From NCBI GenBank assembly GCA_023393755.1, contig JAEXCA010000229.1, forward strand, positions 1 through 18,537: a stretch of DNA of 18,537 nucleotides. Direction: 5' to 3'. The notes under the pieces are model-generated. The model saw only the letters and a list, made by a program, of their open reading frames with translations, was not told the origin of the DNA and searched no databases. The DNA comes from Actinomycetes bacterium. Its GTDB lineage: Bacteria; Actinomycetota; Actinomycetes; Propionibacteriales; Propionibacteriaceae. Positions 1 to 8,068 of the stretch are shown here, piece by piece. The stretch's first letter is position 1. Every line of letters begins with the position of its first letter. Made by a program: the position numbers and the translations under genes.

Positions 1-1050
1 GCCCTGCCCGGCCCGCTTCCGCCGGGCTGGCGGATCGCGCTGCTGGCGGCGGCCGCGCTGCCCTTCGCCTGGCTGCGCCGTTGGCCGTTGGCCACCCTGA
101 TCGTCAGTTCCCTTCCGGTGGTGGCGCTGCTGGCCCTCGGCGAGGGCACCGCGGTGATCGGCGCGGCGCTGTTCCTCGCCGCCTACACGGTTGCCGCCCG
201 GTCCCCGGGCGGGGTGACGGCCTTCGCCGCCGGCTACTGCGGCCTGGTGCTGGTGGCGATCGCGATCGTCGCCCCGGAACGCTTCGGCTGGGGGGTCGCC
301 ACCACCAACCTGGCACTGTTCGCCGGTGCCTTCGGGCTGGGCCGGGCCGCCAGGTCACGCGCCCGCACCGTCGCGTTGCTCGCCGAGCGGGTGAGCGAGG
401 CCGAACAGGCACGGACCGCGGCGGCCGAGGCGGCCGTCACCGCCGAGCGGCTACGGATCGCCCGCGAGCTGCACGACGTGGTGGGCCATTCGCTGGGCGT
501 GATCGCGCTGCAGGCCGGGGTGGGAGCCCGGGTGGTGGATTCCGATCCGGCGGCGGCCGGGGAGGCGCTGCGGGCGATCGCCGAGCGCAGCCGGGCGTCA
601 CTGCAGGAGGTACGGCAGATCCTCGGCGCCCTGCGGGACCCGGCCGAGGATCCCGCCGGGGCTCCCGGCCTGGCCGACCTGGACGGGCTGCTCGAGGAGT
701 TCGCCGTGGCCGGGCTCCGGGTGGGGACCAGCATCGTCGGGGAGCCCCGGCCACTGCCGCCGGCGATGGACCTGACCGCCTACCGGATCCTGCAGGAGGC
801 GCTGACCAACGTGCTGAAGCACTCCCGCGCCGGCACCGCCCGGGTGGAGATCGGCTATCTGCCCGATACCGTGCGGCTGATCGTCACCGATGCCGGGCCG
901 GCGGCGTCCAGCCCGTCCGGGGGTGGTCACGGACAGGTCGGGATGCGGGAACGGGTGTCGGTCTGGGGCGGCACGCTGCGCTACGGGCCGAGGCCGGACG
1001 GCGGCTACCAGGTGCTGGCAGAGTTGCCGGGCGGGCAGGAGGAGTCATGA
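1..1050 (+). CDS. Sensor histidine kinase, HisKA_3/NarL-partner type (5' truncated by window edge)
   Basis: This is the C-terminal 349 residues of a two-component sensor kinase; the frame is open from base 1, so the true start lies upstream. The visible N-terminal part is hydrophobic, with several probable membrane segments up to about residue 115. A short helical linker follows, then the dimerisation and phosphoacceptor box ARELHDVVGHSL, with the phospho-His near visible residue 158. The HATPase part shows an N-box, LQEALTNVLKHS, and a C-terminal GMRERV glycine region. The usual DDG motif reads DAG. The family autophosphorylates on His and passes phosphate to a NarL-type regulator, which is encoded immediately downstream with an ATGA overlap. 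The signal sensed cannot be told from the sequence. Confidence 0.93.
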   Translation, partial: ALPGPLPPGWRIALLAAAALPFAWLRRWPLATLIVSSLPVVALLALGEGTAVIGAALFLAAYTVAARSPGGVTAFAAGYCGLVLVAIAIVAPERFGWGVATTNLALFAGAFGLGRAARSRARTVALLAERVSEAEQARTAAAEAAVTAERLRIARELHDVVGHSLGVIALQAGVGARVVDSDPAAAGEALRAIAERSRASLQEVRQILGALRDPAEDPAGAPGLADLDGLLEEFAVAGLRVGTSIVGEPRPLPPAMDLTAYRILQEALTNVLKHSRAGTARVEIGYLPDTVRLIVTDAGPAASSPSGGGHGQVGMRERVSVWGGTLRYGPRPDGGYQVLAELPGGQEES

Positions 1051-1712
1051 TCCGGGTCGGAGTCGCCGACGACGAGGCGCTGGTGCGGGGCGGCCTGGCC
1101 GTGCTGCTGCGCCACGAGCCCGGCTTCGAGGTGGTGGGCGAGGCCGCGGACGGCGTCGCAGCCGTCGCGCTGGCCCGGCTGCACCACCCGGACGTGCTGC
1201 TGATGGACATCCGCATGCCGGGGGTGGACGGCCTGGAGGCCACCCGGCGGATCGTCGCCGATCCGGCCACGGCCGGCACCCGGGTGCTGATCCTCACCAC
1301 CTTCGACCACGACGAGAACGTCTTCGCGGGGCTGCGCGCCGGGGCCAGTGGTTTCCTGCCGAAGGACACCGAGCCGGAGCGGCTGCTGGACGCGCTCCGC
1401 GTGGTGGCCGCCGGCGAGGCGCTGCTGGCGCCGCGGGCCACCCGCCGGCTGATCGAGGAGTTCCGTCGCCGGGTTCCGGTACCCCCTCCCGCAGGTTCCG
1501 CCGCGGTGGAGCGGCTCACCGAACGCGAGATCGAGGTGCTCCAGGTGATCGCCGGCGGGCTGACCAACGCCGAGATCGCCGAGCAGTTCTGCGTCAGCTA
1601 CGCCACCGTGAAGACCCACGTCAGCCGCCTGCTCACCAAGCTGGACGCGCGCGACCGGGCACAGCTGGTGATCTTCGCCTACGAGCACGGGCTGACCGCG
1701 TCGCACGACTGA
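1047..1712 (+). CDS. Response regulator, NarL/LuxR family
   Basis: This 221-residue DNA-binding response regulator is the partner of the kinase before it; its ATG overlaps the kinase stop as ATGA. The receiver domain (about 1-120) has the acidic pair D8-D9, the phosphoacceptor D54 in LLMDIRMPG, T84/T85 and the conserved K106 in GFLPKD. A short Pro-rich linker leads to a LuxR-type helix-turn-helix at about 155-215, with LTEREIEVLQ, GLTNAEIA and TVKTHVSRLL. Length is normal for the family. It converges on argH with only 21 bp between stops. The regulon is unknown; cell-envelope stress or antibiotic response is common for this class, but nothing here shows it. Confidence 0.95.
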   Translation: MIRVGVADDEALVRGGLAVLLRHEPGFEVVGEAADGVAAVALARLHHPDVLLMDIRMPGVDGLEATRRIVADPATAGTRVLILTTFDHDENVFAGLRAGASGFLPKDTEPERLLDALRVVAAGEALLAPRATRRLIEEFRRRVPVPPPAGSAAVERLTEREIEVLQVIAGGLTNAEIAEQFCVSYATVKTHVSRLLTKLDARDRAQLVIFAYEHGLTASHD

Positions 1713-1733
1713 CGCGCGACCGGTCCCGGGGGC

Positions 1734-3134
1734 TCAGCCGGCGGCGATCGCGGCCCGAAGCTCGCCGAGCTGCGCCGCCACCGCCTCGGGTGCGGTGCCG
1801 CCGCGGGCATTGCGGGCGGCGACCGAGCCTTCGACGGTGAGGACGTCCAGCACCTCGGCGGTCAGTTCCGGCGAGATCGCGGCCAACTGCCCGACCGTCA
1901 GGTCGCCGAGTTCCAGACCGCGGGCTTCGCAGTACTTCACCGCGGCACCGGCGATCTCGTGGGCCACCGCGAACGGCACCCGGCGGCGGACCAGCCAGTC
2001 GGCCACATCGGTCGCCAGGGAGAAGCCCCGGGGGGCGAGCGCCGCCATCCGCCCGGTGTCGAAGGTGAGGGTGGCCACCATGCCGGCGACGGCGGGCAGC
2101 AGGACGGCCAACTGGTCGAGCCCGTCGAAGACCGGCTCCTTGTCCTCCTGCAGATCACGGTTGTAGGCCAGCGGCAGGCCCTTCAGGGTGGCCAGCAGGC
2201 CGGCCAGGTTGCCGATCAGCCGGCCGGCCTTGCCGCGGGCCAGTTCGGCGACGTCGGGGTGCTTCTTCTGCGGCATGATCGAACTGCCGGTCGACCAGGC
2301 GTCCGCCAGCCGAGCGAAGCCGAACTCGTGGGTGCACCACAGGATGACGTCCTCGGCCAGGCGGGAGACGTCCACCGCGATCTGGGCCAGGACGTAGGCC
2401 TGCTCGGCGACCAGGTCGCGGGCGGCGGTGCCGTCGATCGAGTTGGGGACGCTGCCGGCGAAGCCCAGGTCGGCCGCCACCAGGTCGGGGTCGAGGCCGA
2501 GCGAGGTGCCGGCCAGGGCGGCCGAGCCGTAGGGGCTGAGCGCCAGCCGGGCGTCCAGGTCGCGCAGCCGCTGCAGGTCGCGCCCCAGCGGCCAGGCATG
2601 GGCCAGCAGGTGGTGGCTGAGCAGCACCGGCTGGGCGTGCTGCAGGTGGGTCCGGCCCGGCATGATCGCGCCCAGGTGGGCCTCGGCCTGCCCGGCCAGC
2701 GCCTCGATCACCGCGGTCACGTCGGCGGCCAGCACCTGGTTCGCCTCCCGCAGGTGGAGCCGGATCAGGGTGGCGATCTGGTCGTTGCGGGAGCGGCCGG
2801 CGCGCAGCCGCCCGCCGAGTTCGGCGCCGACCCGCTCGATCAGGCCGCGTTCCAGGGCGCCGTGGACGTCCTCGTCGGTCTCCGCCGGGCCGAAGTCGCC
2901 CGACACCACGTCCGCCTCCAACCGGTCGAGCCCGGCCAGCATCCCGGCGAGTTCGTCGTCGGTCAGCAGCCCGGCGGCACGCAGCGCCCGGGCGTGGGCG
3001 CGGGAACCCGCCAGGTCATGGCGGGCCAGCCGCCAGTCGAACTGGGTCGACCTGCTGAGCGCGAACATCGCCTCGGCCGGCCCACCGGCGAACCGGCCAC
3101 CCCAGAGGCGGCCGTCGGCGATCGAGGAATCCAT
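1734..3134 (-). CDS. argH: Argininosuccinate lyase
   Basis: ArgH splits argininosuccinate into arginine and fumarate, the last step of arginine synthesis. The 466-residue protein has the family N-terminus LWGGRF, the THLQHAQP region and the fumarate-lyase signature GSSIMPQKKH. The last signature residue is His instead of the usual Asn, encoded by CAC. I place the start at the ATG at 3134 because a GGAG motif lies five bases before it. A GTG eight codons upstream (3158) would start inside a palindromic repeat. The gene is last in the arg operon, 75 bp after argR, a gap that contains a REP-like element. argG, often next to argH in actinobacteria, is absent here. Confidence 0.97.
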   Translation of the reverse strand: MDSSIADGRLWGGRFAGGPAEAMFALSRSTQFDWRLARHDLAGSRAHARALRAAGLLTDDELAGMLAGLDRLEADVVSGDFGPAETDEDVHGALERGLIERVGAELGGRLRAGRSRNDQIATLIRLHLREANQVLAADVTAVIEALAGQAEAHLGAIMPGRTHLQHAQPVLLSHHLLAHAWPLGRDLQRLRDLDARLALSPYGSAALAGTSLGLDPDLVAADLGFAGSVPNSIDGTAARDLVAEQAYVLAQIAVDVSRLAEDVILWCTHEFGFARLADAWSTGSSIMPQKKHPDVAELARGKAGRLIGNLAGLLATLKGLPLAYNRDLQEDKEPVFDGLDQLAVLLPAVAGMVATLTFDTGRMAALAPRGFSLATDVADWLVRRRVPFAVAHEIAGAAVKYCEARGLELGDLTVGQLAAISPELTAEVLDVLTVEGSVAARNARGGTAPEAVAAQLGELRAAIAAG

Positions 3135-3150
3135 CTCTTCTCCAGTTTCT

Positions 3151-3200
3151 TGGTTCACCCCTCGTCCCGTTCGACGCTTCGACGGGCTCAGGGTGAACCA
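3151..3200. repeat. REP-like interspersed palindrome in the argR-argH gap
   Basis: A perfect 10-bp inverted repeat, TGGTTCACCC at 3151-3160 and its complement at 3191-3200, encloses a second imperfect palindrome built on CCCGTTCGA and TCGACGGG. The CTTCGACGGGCTCAGGG segment resembles short dispersed palindromes that I recall as common in actinobacterial genomes. It occupies most of the argR-argH gap, so as RNA it would form a long hairpin within the operon transcript. It might lower argH expression or protect the upstream message. Assignment as a dispersed repeat is inferred from resemblance; only one clear full copy is in the window. Confidence 0.7.
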
Positions 3201-3209
3201 GGGATCGTA

Positions 3210-3701
3210 CTAGGTCGCGGAGAGGCCCAGCAGGGTCTCCGCCATGGCCTGACCGCCCTCGGGGTCGCGGGTGATCAGCATCACGGTGTCGTCCCCGGCG
3301 ATGGTGCCGAGCACGGCCGCCCAGCCGACCCGGTCGATCGCGGAGGCGAAGAACTGGGCGGCTCCGGGCGGCGTCCGGGCCACCACCAGGTTGGCCGAGG
3401 CCTCCGCCGAGAGCAGCAGTTCGCCGCACAGCCGGGCGAGCCGGGCGAGCGCCGCCGACGCCGAGGCCGCGGGGGCGTCGCCGGCCAGCAACGCGTACCG
3501 GAACTGGCCGTCGGCGGTGCGCACCCGGACCGCGCCGAGTTCGAGCAGGTCCTTGCTGAGCGTGCCCTGGGACACCGGGAGTCCCTCCTCCGCCAGCCGG
3601 CCGGCCAGCTCGGTCTGGCTGGCGATCGCGTCGCGTTCGATCAGCTCGGCGATCCGGGCCTGCCGGGCGGTCTTGGTCAGCGGGCTGCGCGGCTCGCTCA
3701 T
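3210..3701 (-). CDS. argR: Arginine repressor ArgR
   Basis: This is an arginine-responsive transcriptional regulator of 163 residues. The N-terminal winged helix-turn-helix (about 15-65) carries SQTELAGRLAEEG and VSQGTLSKDLLELGAVRV; the usual SRDL is SKDL here, a conservative change. The C-terminal oligomerisation and arginine-binding domain contains GTIAGDDT at about 132-139, the family's ligand-binding acidic pair. In the family, arginine-bound hexamers bind tandem ARG boxes and repress biosynthetic genes. It lies four bases after argD, so it is co-transcribed and probably autoregulated through the argC promoter. The two ARG-box-like sites at 8012-8049 are its likely target. Confidence 0.97.
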   Translation of the reverse strand: MSEPRSPLTKTARQARIAELIERDAIASQTELAGRLAEEGLPVSQGTLSKDLLELGAVRVRTADGQFRYALLAGDAPAASASAALARLARLCGELLLSAEASANLVVARTPPGAAQFFASAIDRVGWAAVLGTIAGDDTVMLITRDPEGGQAMAETLLGLSAT

Positions 3702-3705
3702 GCGC

Positions 3706-4914
3706 TCACCCTGCCGCCTCGAGCAGACCGGGCAACGCGGCGACGAAGTCGTCGAGACCTTCGGCGGGCACCACCAGCGGGGGGGCGATCCGCAGCACCT
3801 CCGGACGCGGGGAGTTGATCACGAACCCCGCGTTCAGCGCGACCTCGGCCACCGCGGCACCGATCGGGCGGGTCAGCACGATGCCGCGCAGCAGGCCGCG
3901 TCCCCGCACCGTGACGATGTGCGGGTGGCGTAGCGCCTCGACCCCGGCGGCCAGCCGCTCCCCCAGTTCGGTCGCGCGCCGCAGCAGCCCGTCCCGTTCG
4001 ATGATGCCCATCACCGCCAGGCCGGCGGCGGCGGCCACCGGGTTGCCGCCGAAGGTGGTGCCGTGGCTGCCCGGCTGCAGCAGGTCGGCGGCCCGTCCGG
4101 TGGCCACGCAGGCGCCGATCGGGAAGCCGTTGCCCAGGCCCTTGGCGTAGGTGACGATGTCGGCGGTGATCCCGGACGGGGCGCTGGCCAGCCAGTCGCC
4201 GCAGCGGCCCATCCCGGTCTGCACCTCGTCCAGCCACAGCAGCGCACCCACCGCCTCGGTGAGTTCCCGCGCCCTGGCCAGGAAGCCGGTCGGCGGTTCG
4301 ACCACGCCGTTCTCGCCCTGGATCGGCTCGACGATCACCGCCGCGACGGTGTCGTCCAGTTCGGCGGCCAGCGCCTCGGCGTCGCCGTAGGGGACGAAGA
4401 CCACCTCGCCGGGCAACGGCTCGAACGGCTCGCGGTACTTCGGGTTCGAGGTCAGCGCCAGGGCGCCCAGCGAACGGCCGTGGAAGGACCCCTCCATCGC
4501 GACCAGCTTCCGGCGTCCGGTCAACCGGGTGATCTTGAACCCGGCCTCGTTGGCCTCGGTGCCGGAGTTGGTGAAGAACACCCGCGCGGTGGTCCCGGGG
4601 TGGTTCGCGACCGTGATCGCGGCCAGGCGCTCGGCCAGCGCCACCTGGGTGGGGGTGGCGAAGAAGTTCGAGACGTGACCCAGGGTGGAGAGCTGGGACG
4701 AGATCGCGCCCAGCACCTGCGGGTGGGCGTGGCCCAGCGCGTTCACCGCCAGCCCGGCGAGCAGGTCGAGGTAGCGCCGGCCGTCGGCGTCCCACAGGTG
4801 GGAGCCCTCACCACGGACGAACACCCGCTTCGGCGCTCCGAAGGTGTTCATCATCACCGCCTGGTACCGGCTGGTGACCGCGGCGTTGCCGCCCTCGACG
4901 CCCTGGACCGTCAT
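3706..4914 (-). CDS. argD: Acetylornithine aminotransferase
   Basis: ArgD is a PLP-dependent class III aminotransferase that converts N-acetylglutamate semialdehyde to N-acetylornithine with glutamate as amino donor. The 402-residue protein shows NSGTEANE (116-123) for the cofactor phosphate, the F-H-G stacking region near 144-146, LDEVQTG with D229, and the Schiff-base lysine K258 in YAKGLGNGFPIG. Start at ATG 4914 overlaps the argB stop as ATGA, indicating translational coupling. argR follows after four bases. The family can also act on succinyl-diaminopimelate, but the arg operon context makes arginine synthesis the main role. No argF follows, unlike in mycobacteria. Confidence 0.97.
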   Translation of the reverse strand: MTVQGVEGGNAAVTSRYQAVMMNTFGAPKRVFVRGEGSHLWDADGRRYLDLLAGLAVNALGHAHPQVLGAISSQLSTLGHVSNFFATPTQVALAERLAAITVANHPGTTARVFFTNSGTEANEAGFKITRLTGRRKLVAMEGSFHGRSLGALALTSNPKYREPFEPLPGEVVFVPYGDAEALAAELDDTVAAVIVEPIQGENGVVEPPTGFLARARELTEAVGALLWLDEVQTGMGRCGDWLASAPSGITADIVTYAKGLGNGFPIGACVATGRAADLLQPGSHGTTFGGNPVAAAAGLAVMGIIERDGLLRRATELGERLAAGVEALRHPHIVTVRGRGLLRGIVLTRPIGAAVAEVALNAGFVINSPRPEVLRIAPPLVVPAEGLDDFVAALPGLLEAAG

Positions 4915-5810
4915 GCTGTGACCTCCGTGGTCTCGACAGGTGAGTTCACCACCATGGTGCCGTTGCCCTCGTCGGTGAAGATCTCCAGCAGCACGGCGTG
5001 CGGCACCCGGCCGTCGATCACGGTGGCGCGGGAGACACCGCCGCGGACCGCCTGCAGGCAGGCCTCCATCTTGGGGATCATGCCCGAGGCCAGCCCCGGC
5101 AGCATCGCCGCCAGGGCGGCGGCGTCGATCTGGCGGATGATCTCGGTGCTGTTCGGCCAGTCGGCGTACAGCCCCTCGACATCGGTGAGCACCACCAGCC
5201 GCTCCGCCTCCAGCGCGACCGCCAGGGCCCCGGCGGCGGTGTCGGCGTTGACGTTGTGCACCTGGCCGTCCTCGTCGGGAGCGACGGTGGCGACCACCGG
5301 GATCCGGCCGGCGGCGATCAGGTCGAGCACCGCCTCCGGCCGCACCTCGGTGACCTCGCCGACCAGGCCGAGGTCGACCTGCTCGCCGTCCACCTCCAGG
5401 CCCTTGCGCTCGGCGGTGAGCAGCCCGGCGTCCTCCCCGGAGAGGCCGACCGCCAGCGGCCCGTGGGCGTTCAGCAGACCGACCAGTTCGCGGTTGACCT
5501 GCCCCATCAGCACCATCCGGACCACGTCCATCGCCTCCGGGGTGGTCACCCGCAGCCCGCCGCGGAACTCGCTGGCGATCCCCAGCCGCTTCAGCATGGA
5601 CGAGATCTGCGGCCCGCCGCCGTGCACCACCACCGGCCGGACGCCGACGGTGTGGAGGAACACGATGTCCTGAGCGAAAGCGGCCTTCAGGGAGTCGTCG
5701 ATCATGGCGTTGCCGCCGTACTTGATCACCATCACCCTGCCGACGTACTGCTCCAGCCAGGGCAGCGCCTCGATCAGGATCGAGGCCTTGGTGAGCGCAT
5801 CGGTGGTCAT
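4911..5810 (-). CDS. argB: Acetylglutamate kinase
   Basis: ArgB phosphorylates N-acetylglutamate, using ATP, to N-acetylglutamyl phosphate. The protein is 299 residues, typical for the amino acid kinase fold. Visible motifs are KYGGNAM at 30-36 for ATP phosphates, VVHGGGPQI at 61-69 for the acetylglutamate site, and NVNADTAAGALA in the C-terminal half. The N-terminal helix preceding the kinase core is present, which in the family goes with hexamer formation and arginine feedback inhibition. Start ATG 5810 overlaps the argJ stop (ATGA), and its own stop overlaps the argD start. The frame stays open upstream across argJ, but that stretch is only a GC-driven shadow. Confidence 0.97.
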   Translation of the reverse strand: MTTDALTKASILIEALPWLEQYVGRVMVIKYGGNAMIDDSLKAAFAQDIVFLHTVGVRPVVVHGGGPQISSMLKRLGIASEFRGGLRVTTPEAMDVVRMVLMGQVNRELVGLLNAHGPLAVGLSGEDAGLLTAERKGLEVDGEQVDLGLVGEVTEVRPEAVLDLIAAGRIPVVATVAPDEDGQVHNVNADTAAGALAVALEAERLVVLTDVEGLYADWPNSTEIIRQIDAAALAAMLPGLASGMIPKMEACLQAVRGGVSRATVIDGRVPHAVLLEIFTDEGNGTMVVNSPVETTEVTA

Positions 5811-6961
5811 GTGGCGTACTCCGCGTTCTCTTTGACGTAGTCGTAGGTGAGGTCGTTGGTCCAGATCGCCGCCGACTCGGCGCCGGCGTGCAGGTTCACC
5901 TCGACCAGCACCTCCCGTCCGGCCAGGCTCACCTGGGAGCGGTCCGCGCCCAGCTGGCCGCCGACGAAGACGTCGACGCCGTTGAAGGACACGTCCACCT
6001 GCTCGGGCTCGAAGGCCGCGGCGGTCGTGCCCGCGGCGGCCAGCACCCGGCCCCAGTTCGGATCGTTGCCGAAGATCGCGCACTTGAACAGGTTGCTCCG
6101 CGCGATGGCCCGGGCCACCTCGAGGGCGTCGGCCTCGGTGGCGGCGCCGGTCACCCGCACCTCGATGTCGTGGGCGGAGCCCTCGGCGTCGGCCAGCAAC
6201 TGCCGGGCCAGGGAGGCGCAGACGCCTGTCAGCGCCTCGCCGAACTCGGCCGGGTCGGGGGTCACCTGGGAGGCCCCGCTGGCCAGCAGCAGGACGGTGT
6301 CGTTGGTCGACATGCAGCCGTCGGAATCCGTCCGGTCGAAGGTGAAACCGGTCGCGGTGCGCAGCGCCGGGTCCAGTTCGCCGGAGGGGACCACGGCGTC
6401 GGTGGTGATCACCACCAGCATGGTCGCCAGGGCCGGGGCGAGCATTCCCGCGCCCTTCGCCATGCCGCCGATCGTCCAGCCGGCCGGCGATTCGTGCACC
6501 GCCTGCTTCGCGACGGTGTCGGTGGTCATGATCGCCTCGGCGGCGGACGGGCCGCCGGCGCCGGAGAGATCCTGGGCGGCCAGCTGGATGCCGTTCAGCA
6601 CCGTCTCCATCGGCAGCCGGACACCGATCAGCCCGGTCGAGCAGACCGCCACGTCCTCGACCGCACAGCCCACCTCGGCCGCCGTCCACTCGGCCATCTG
6701 GCGGGCGTCGGCCAGCCCGGCGTCCCCGGTGCAGGCGTTGGCGCCGCCGGAGTTCAGCACCACCGCGGCCAGCCGCGGGGTGGCCAGCGCCTGCCGGCTC
6801 CACTGCACCGGTGCGGCCTGGAACCGGTTGGACGTGAACACGCCGGCGGCGTGCGCGTCCGGCCCCTGGTTCACCACCAGGGCCAGGTCGGGACGTCCGG
6901 AGGCCTTGATGCCGGCGGTCACCCCGGCGGCGACGAAGCCCTTTGCTGCGGTCACGCTCAT
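5807..6961 (-). CDS. argJ: Glutamate N-acetyltransferase / ornithine acetyltransferase
   Basis: ArgJ moves the acetyl group from N-acetylornithine to glutamate, closing the acetyl cycle; some members also use acetyl-CoA. The precursor is 384 residues. It cleaves itself in the family before a Thr nucleophile; here this is T180 in KGAGMLAPALATML, so alpha (1-179) and beta (180-384) chains are expected. STGLIG near 108-113 (oxyanion-hole region) and the C-terminal GNDPNWGR motif are present. I start it at ATG 6961, which overlaps the argC stop as ATGA; the longer frame to 7159 runs into argC and lacks homology. No argA is seen in the window, so whether the enzyme is bifunctional is open. Confidence 0.97.
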   Translation of the reverse strand: MSVTAAKGFVAAGVTAGIKASGRPDLALVVNQGPDAHAAGVFTSNRFQAAPVQWSRQALATPRLAAVVLNSGGANACTGDAGLADARQMAEWTAAEVGCAVEDVAVCSTGLIGVRLPMETVLNGIQLAAQDLSGAGGPSAAEAIMTTDTVAKQAVHESPAGWTIGGMAKGAGMLAPALATMLVVITTDAVVPSGELDPALRTATGFTFDRTDSDGCMSTNDTVLLLASGASQVTPDPAEFGEALTGVCASLARQLLADAEGSAHDIEVRVTGAATEADALEVARAIARSNLFKCAIFGNDPNWGRVLAAAGTTAAAFEPEQVDVSFNGVDVFVGGQLGADRSQVSLAGREVLVEVNLHAGAESAAIWTNDLTYDYVKENAEYAT

Positions 6962-8013
6962 GGCGCCACTCCCACGGTGGTGAGGCCGGCGGTCTCCGGG
7001 AGACCCAGGGCCAGGTTGATGGATTGGACGGCGGCACCGGCGGTGCCCTTGACCAGGTTGTCGAGCGCGCAGATCGCCACCACCCGGCCGGCCCGCTCGT
7101 CGACCGCCAGCTGCAGCAGCGCGGTGTTGGCGCCCAGCGTGGCGGCGGTGGTGGGCCACTGGCCCTCGGGCAGCAGGTGGACGAACGGCTCGTCGGCGTA
7201 GGCCTGTTCCCAGACCTCACGCACCTGGGACGCGGCGACCCCGGCGGCCAGCCGGGCGGTGCAGGTGGCCAGGATGCCGCGGGCCATCGGCACCAGGGTC
7301 GGGGTGAAGCTGATCCGGATCTCGGCACCGGTGCTCTTGGCCAGGTTCTGCTCGATCTCGGGGATGTGCCGGTGCACCCCACCGACCGAGTACGGGCTGG
7401 CCGCGCCCAGGATCTCGGAGGCCAGCAGGTACGGCTTGAGCGCCTTGCCGGCGCCGCTGACACCATTGGCCAACACGGCGACCAGATCGGTCGGCTCGAT
7501 AACTCCGGCGGCGATTCCGGGCGCGAGGGCGAAGGTCACCGCGGTCACATTGCAGCCCGGCACCGCCAGCCGGTTGGCCCCGGCCAGCCTGTCCCGCTGC
7601 CGGGCGCCGTCCGCCAGCAGCAGCTCGGGCATGCCGTAGGTCCAGGTGCCGGGGTGCTCGCCGCCGTAGTAGGCCCGCCAGGCCTCGGCCGACTCCAGCC
7701 GGTGGTCGGCACCCAGATCGACCAGTACCGAACCGGGTGAGGCCAGCTCAAGCTCGGCGGCGATCTCCCCCGAGGCGCCGTGCGGCAGGGCCAGGCAGAT
7801 CACGTCGTGGCCGGCCAGGGCGTCCGCCGTGGTGTCGCCGATCACCCGGTCGGCCAGCGGCAGCAGGTGGGGATGATGTGCTCCCAGCCGGTCGCCCGCC
7901 GACGACTTGGCGGTCAGCGCGCCGATCTCGAACTCGGGATGGTTGAGCAGAATGCGCAGCGTCTCGCCACCGGCGTACCCGGTCGCGCCCGCCACAGCCA
8001 CAGAGAAGGTCAC
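6958..8013 (-). CDS. argC: N-acetyl-gamma-glutamyl-phosphate reductase
   Basis: ArgC reduces N-acetylglutamyl phosphate to the semialdehyde with NADPH. The protein of 351 residues begins MTFSVAVAGATGYAGGE, a Rossmann nucleotide-binding start. It carries the catalytic Cys154 in VPGCNVTAVT, the GVHRHIPEI histidine region, and the C-terminal NLVKGTAGAAVQS motif. I choose GTG 8013 because it starts exactly at the conserved N-terminus; an in-frame ATG at 8049 would add 12 unconserved residues and would swallow the operator. No Shine-Dalgarno is visible, and a -10-like CATAGT ends six bases before the GTG, so a leaderless message is possible. It is the first gene of the operon. Confidence 0.96.
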   Translation of the reverse strand: MTFSVAVAGATGYAGGETLRILLNHPEFEIGALTAKSSAGDRLGAHHPHLLPLADRVIGDTTADALAGHDVICLALPHGASGEIAAELELASPGSVLVDLGADHRLESAEAWRAYYGGEHPGTWTYGMPELLLADGARQRDRLAGANRLAVPGCNVTAVTFALAPGIAAGVIEPTDLVAVLANGVSGAGKALKPYLLASEILGAASPYSVGGVHRHIPEIEQNLAKSTGAEIRISFTPTLVPMARGILATCTARLAAGVAASQVREVWEQAYADEPFVHLLPEGQWPTTAATLGANTALLQLAVDERAGRVVAICALDNLVKGTAGAAVQSINLALGLPETAGLTTVGVAP

Positions 8014-8049
8014 GGAATGACTATGCCAGAGACGGAATGAATATTCCAA
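8012..8049. promoter_or_regulatory. Tandem ARG-box-like operators (probable ArgR site)
   Basis: Two similar 18-bp sites lie two bases apart. The site at 8032-8049 has the core GAAT-GAAT-ATTC, matching the known ARG-box pattern GAAT-N4-ATTC, flanked by A/T. The site at 8012-8029 repeats ACGGAATGA but ends in a weaker ATGC half. The 20-bp repeat distance is about two helical turns and matches the 2-3 bp gap known between paired ARG boxes bound by an ArgR hexamer. The strong box covers the candidate argC -35 and spacer, and the weak box covers the -10 and start codon, a classical repression layout. ArgR is encoded in the same operon. Confidence 0.75.
8020..8049 (-). promoter_or_regulatory. Candidate argC promoter, leaderless
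   Basis: On the minus strand a TTGGAA element (8049-8044) and CATAGT (8025-8020) are separated by 18 bp. The GTG start of argC follows the -10 hexamer by six bases, so transcription would begin at or next to the start codon. Each hexamer matches the sigma-70 consensus in four of six positions. The overlap with the ARG boxes supports it; the transcription start is inferred. Confidence 0.5.
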
Positions 8050-8062
8050 TCAATGCACTGAC

Positions 8063-8068
8063 TATTCT
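8063..8068 (+). promoter_or_regulatory. Candidate -10 element of a leaderless promoter for the lipoprotein gene
   Basis: TATTCT fits the TANNNT pattern and ends six bases before the ATG at 8075. No Shine-Dalgarno sequence precedes that ATG. This spacing places transcription start at the A of ATG, as in actinobacterial leaderless messages. No convincing -35 is visible; the expected position falls on the strong ARG box. Confidence 0.45.

Noticed and set aside
81..1046. Upstream extension of the response-regulator frame
   Set aside because: The product before the MIRVGVADDE start is Arg/Gly-rich and out of phase with the kinase; the regulator begins at the ATGA overlap.
1713..1733. Bidirectional terminator between the response regulator and argH
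   Set aside because: Only 21 bases with a short GACCGGTC palindrome; too little stem and no T-run.
1959..3818. Long plus-strand open frame opposite argH and argR (619 codons)
   Set aside because: It is antisense to well-supported genes, has Gly/Gln/Arg/Val-rich low-complexity content and no domain; high GC leaves such frames open.
5811..7466. argB frame extended through argJ and argC
   Set aside because: The extension has no ArgB similarity and overlaps two intact genes; ATG 5810 matches the family N-terminus.
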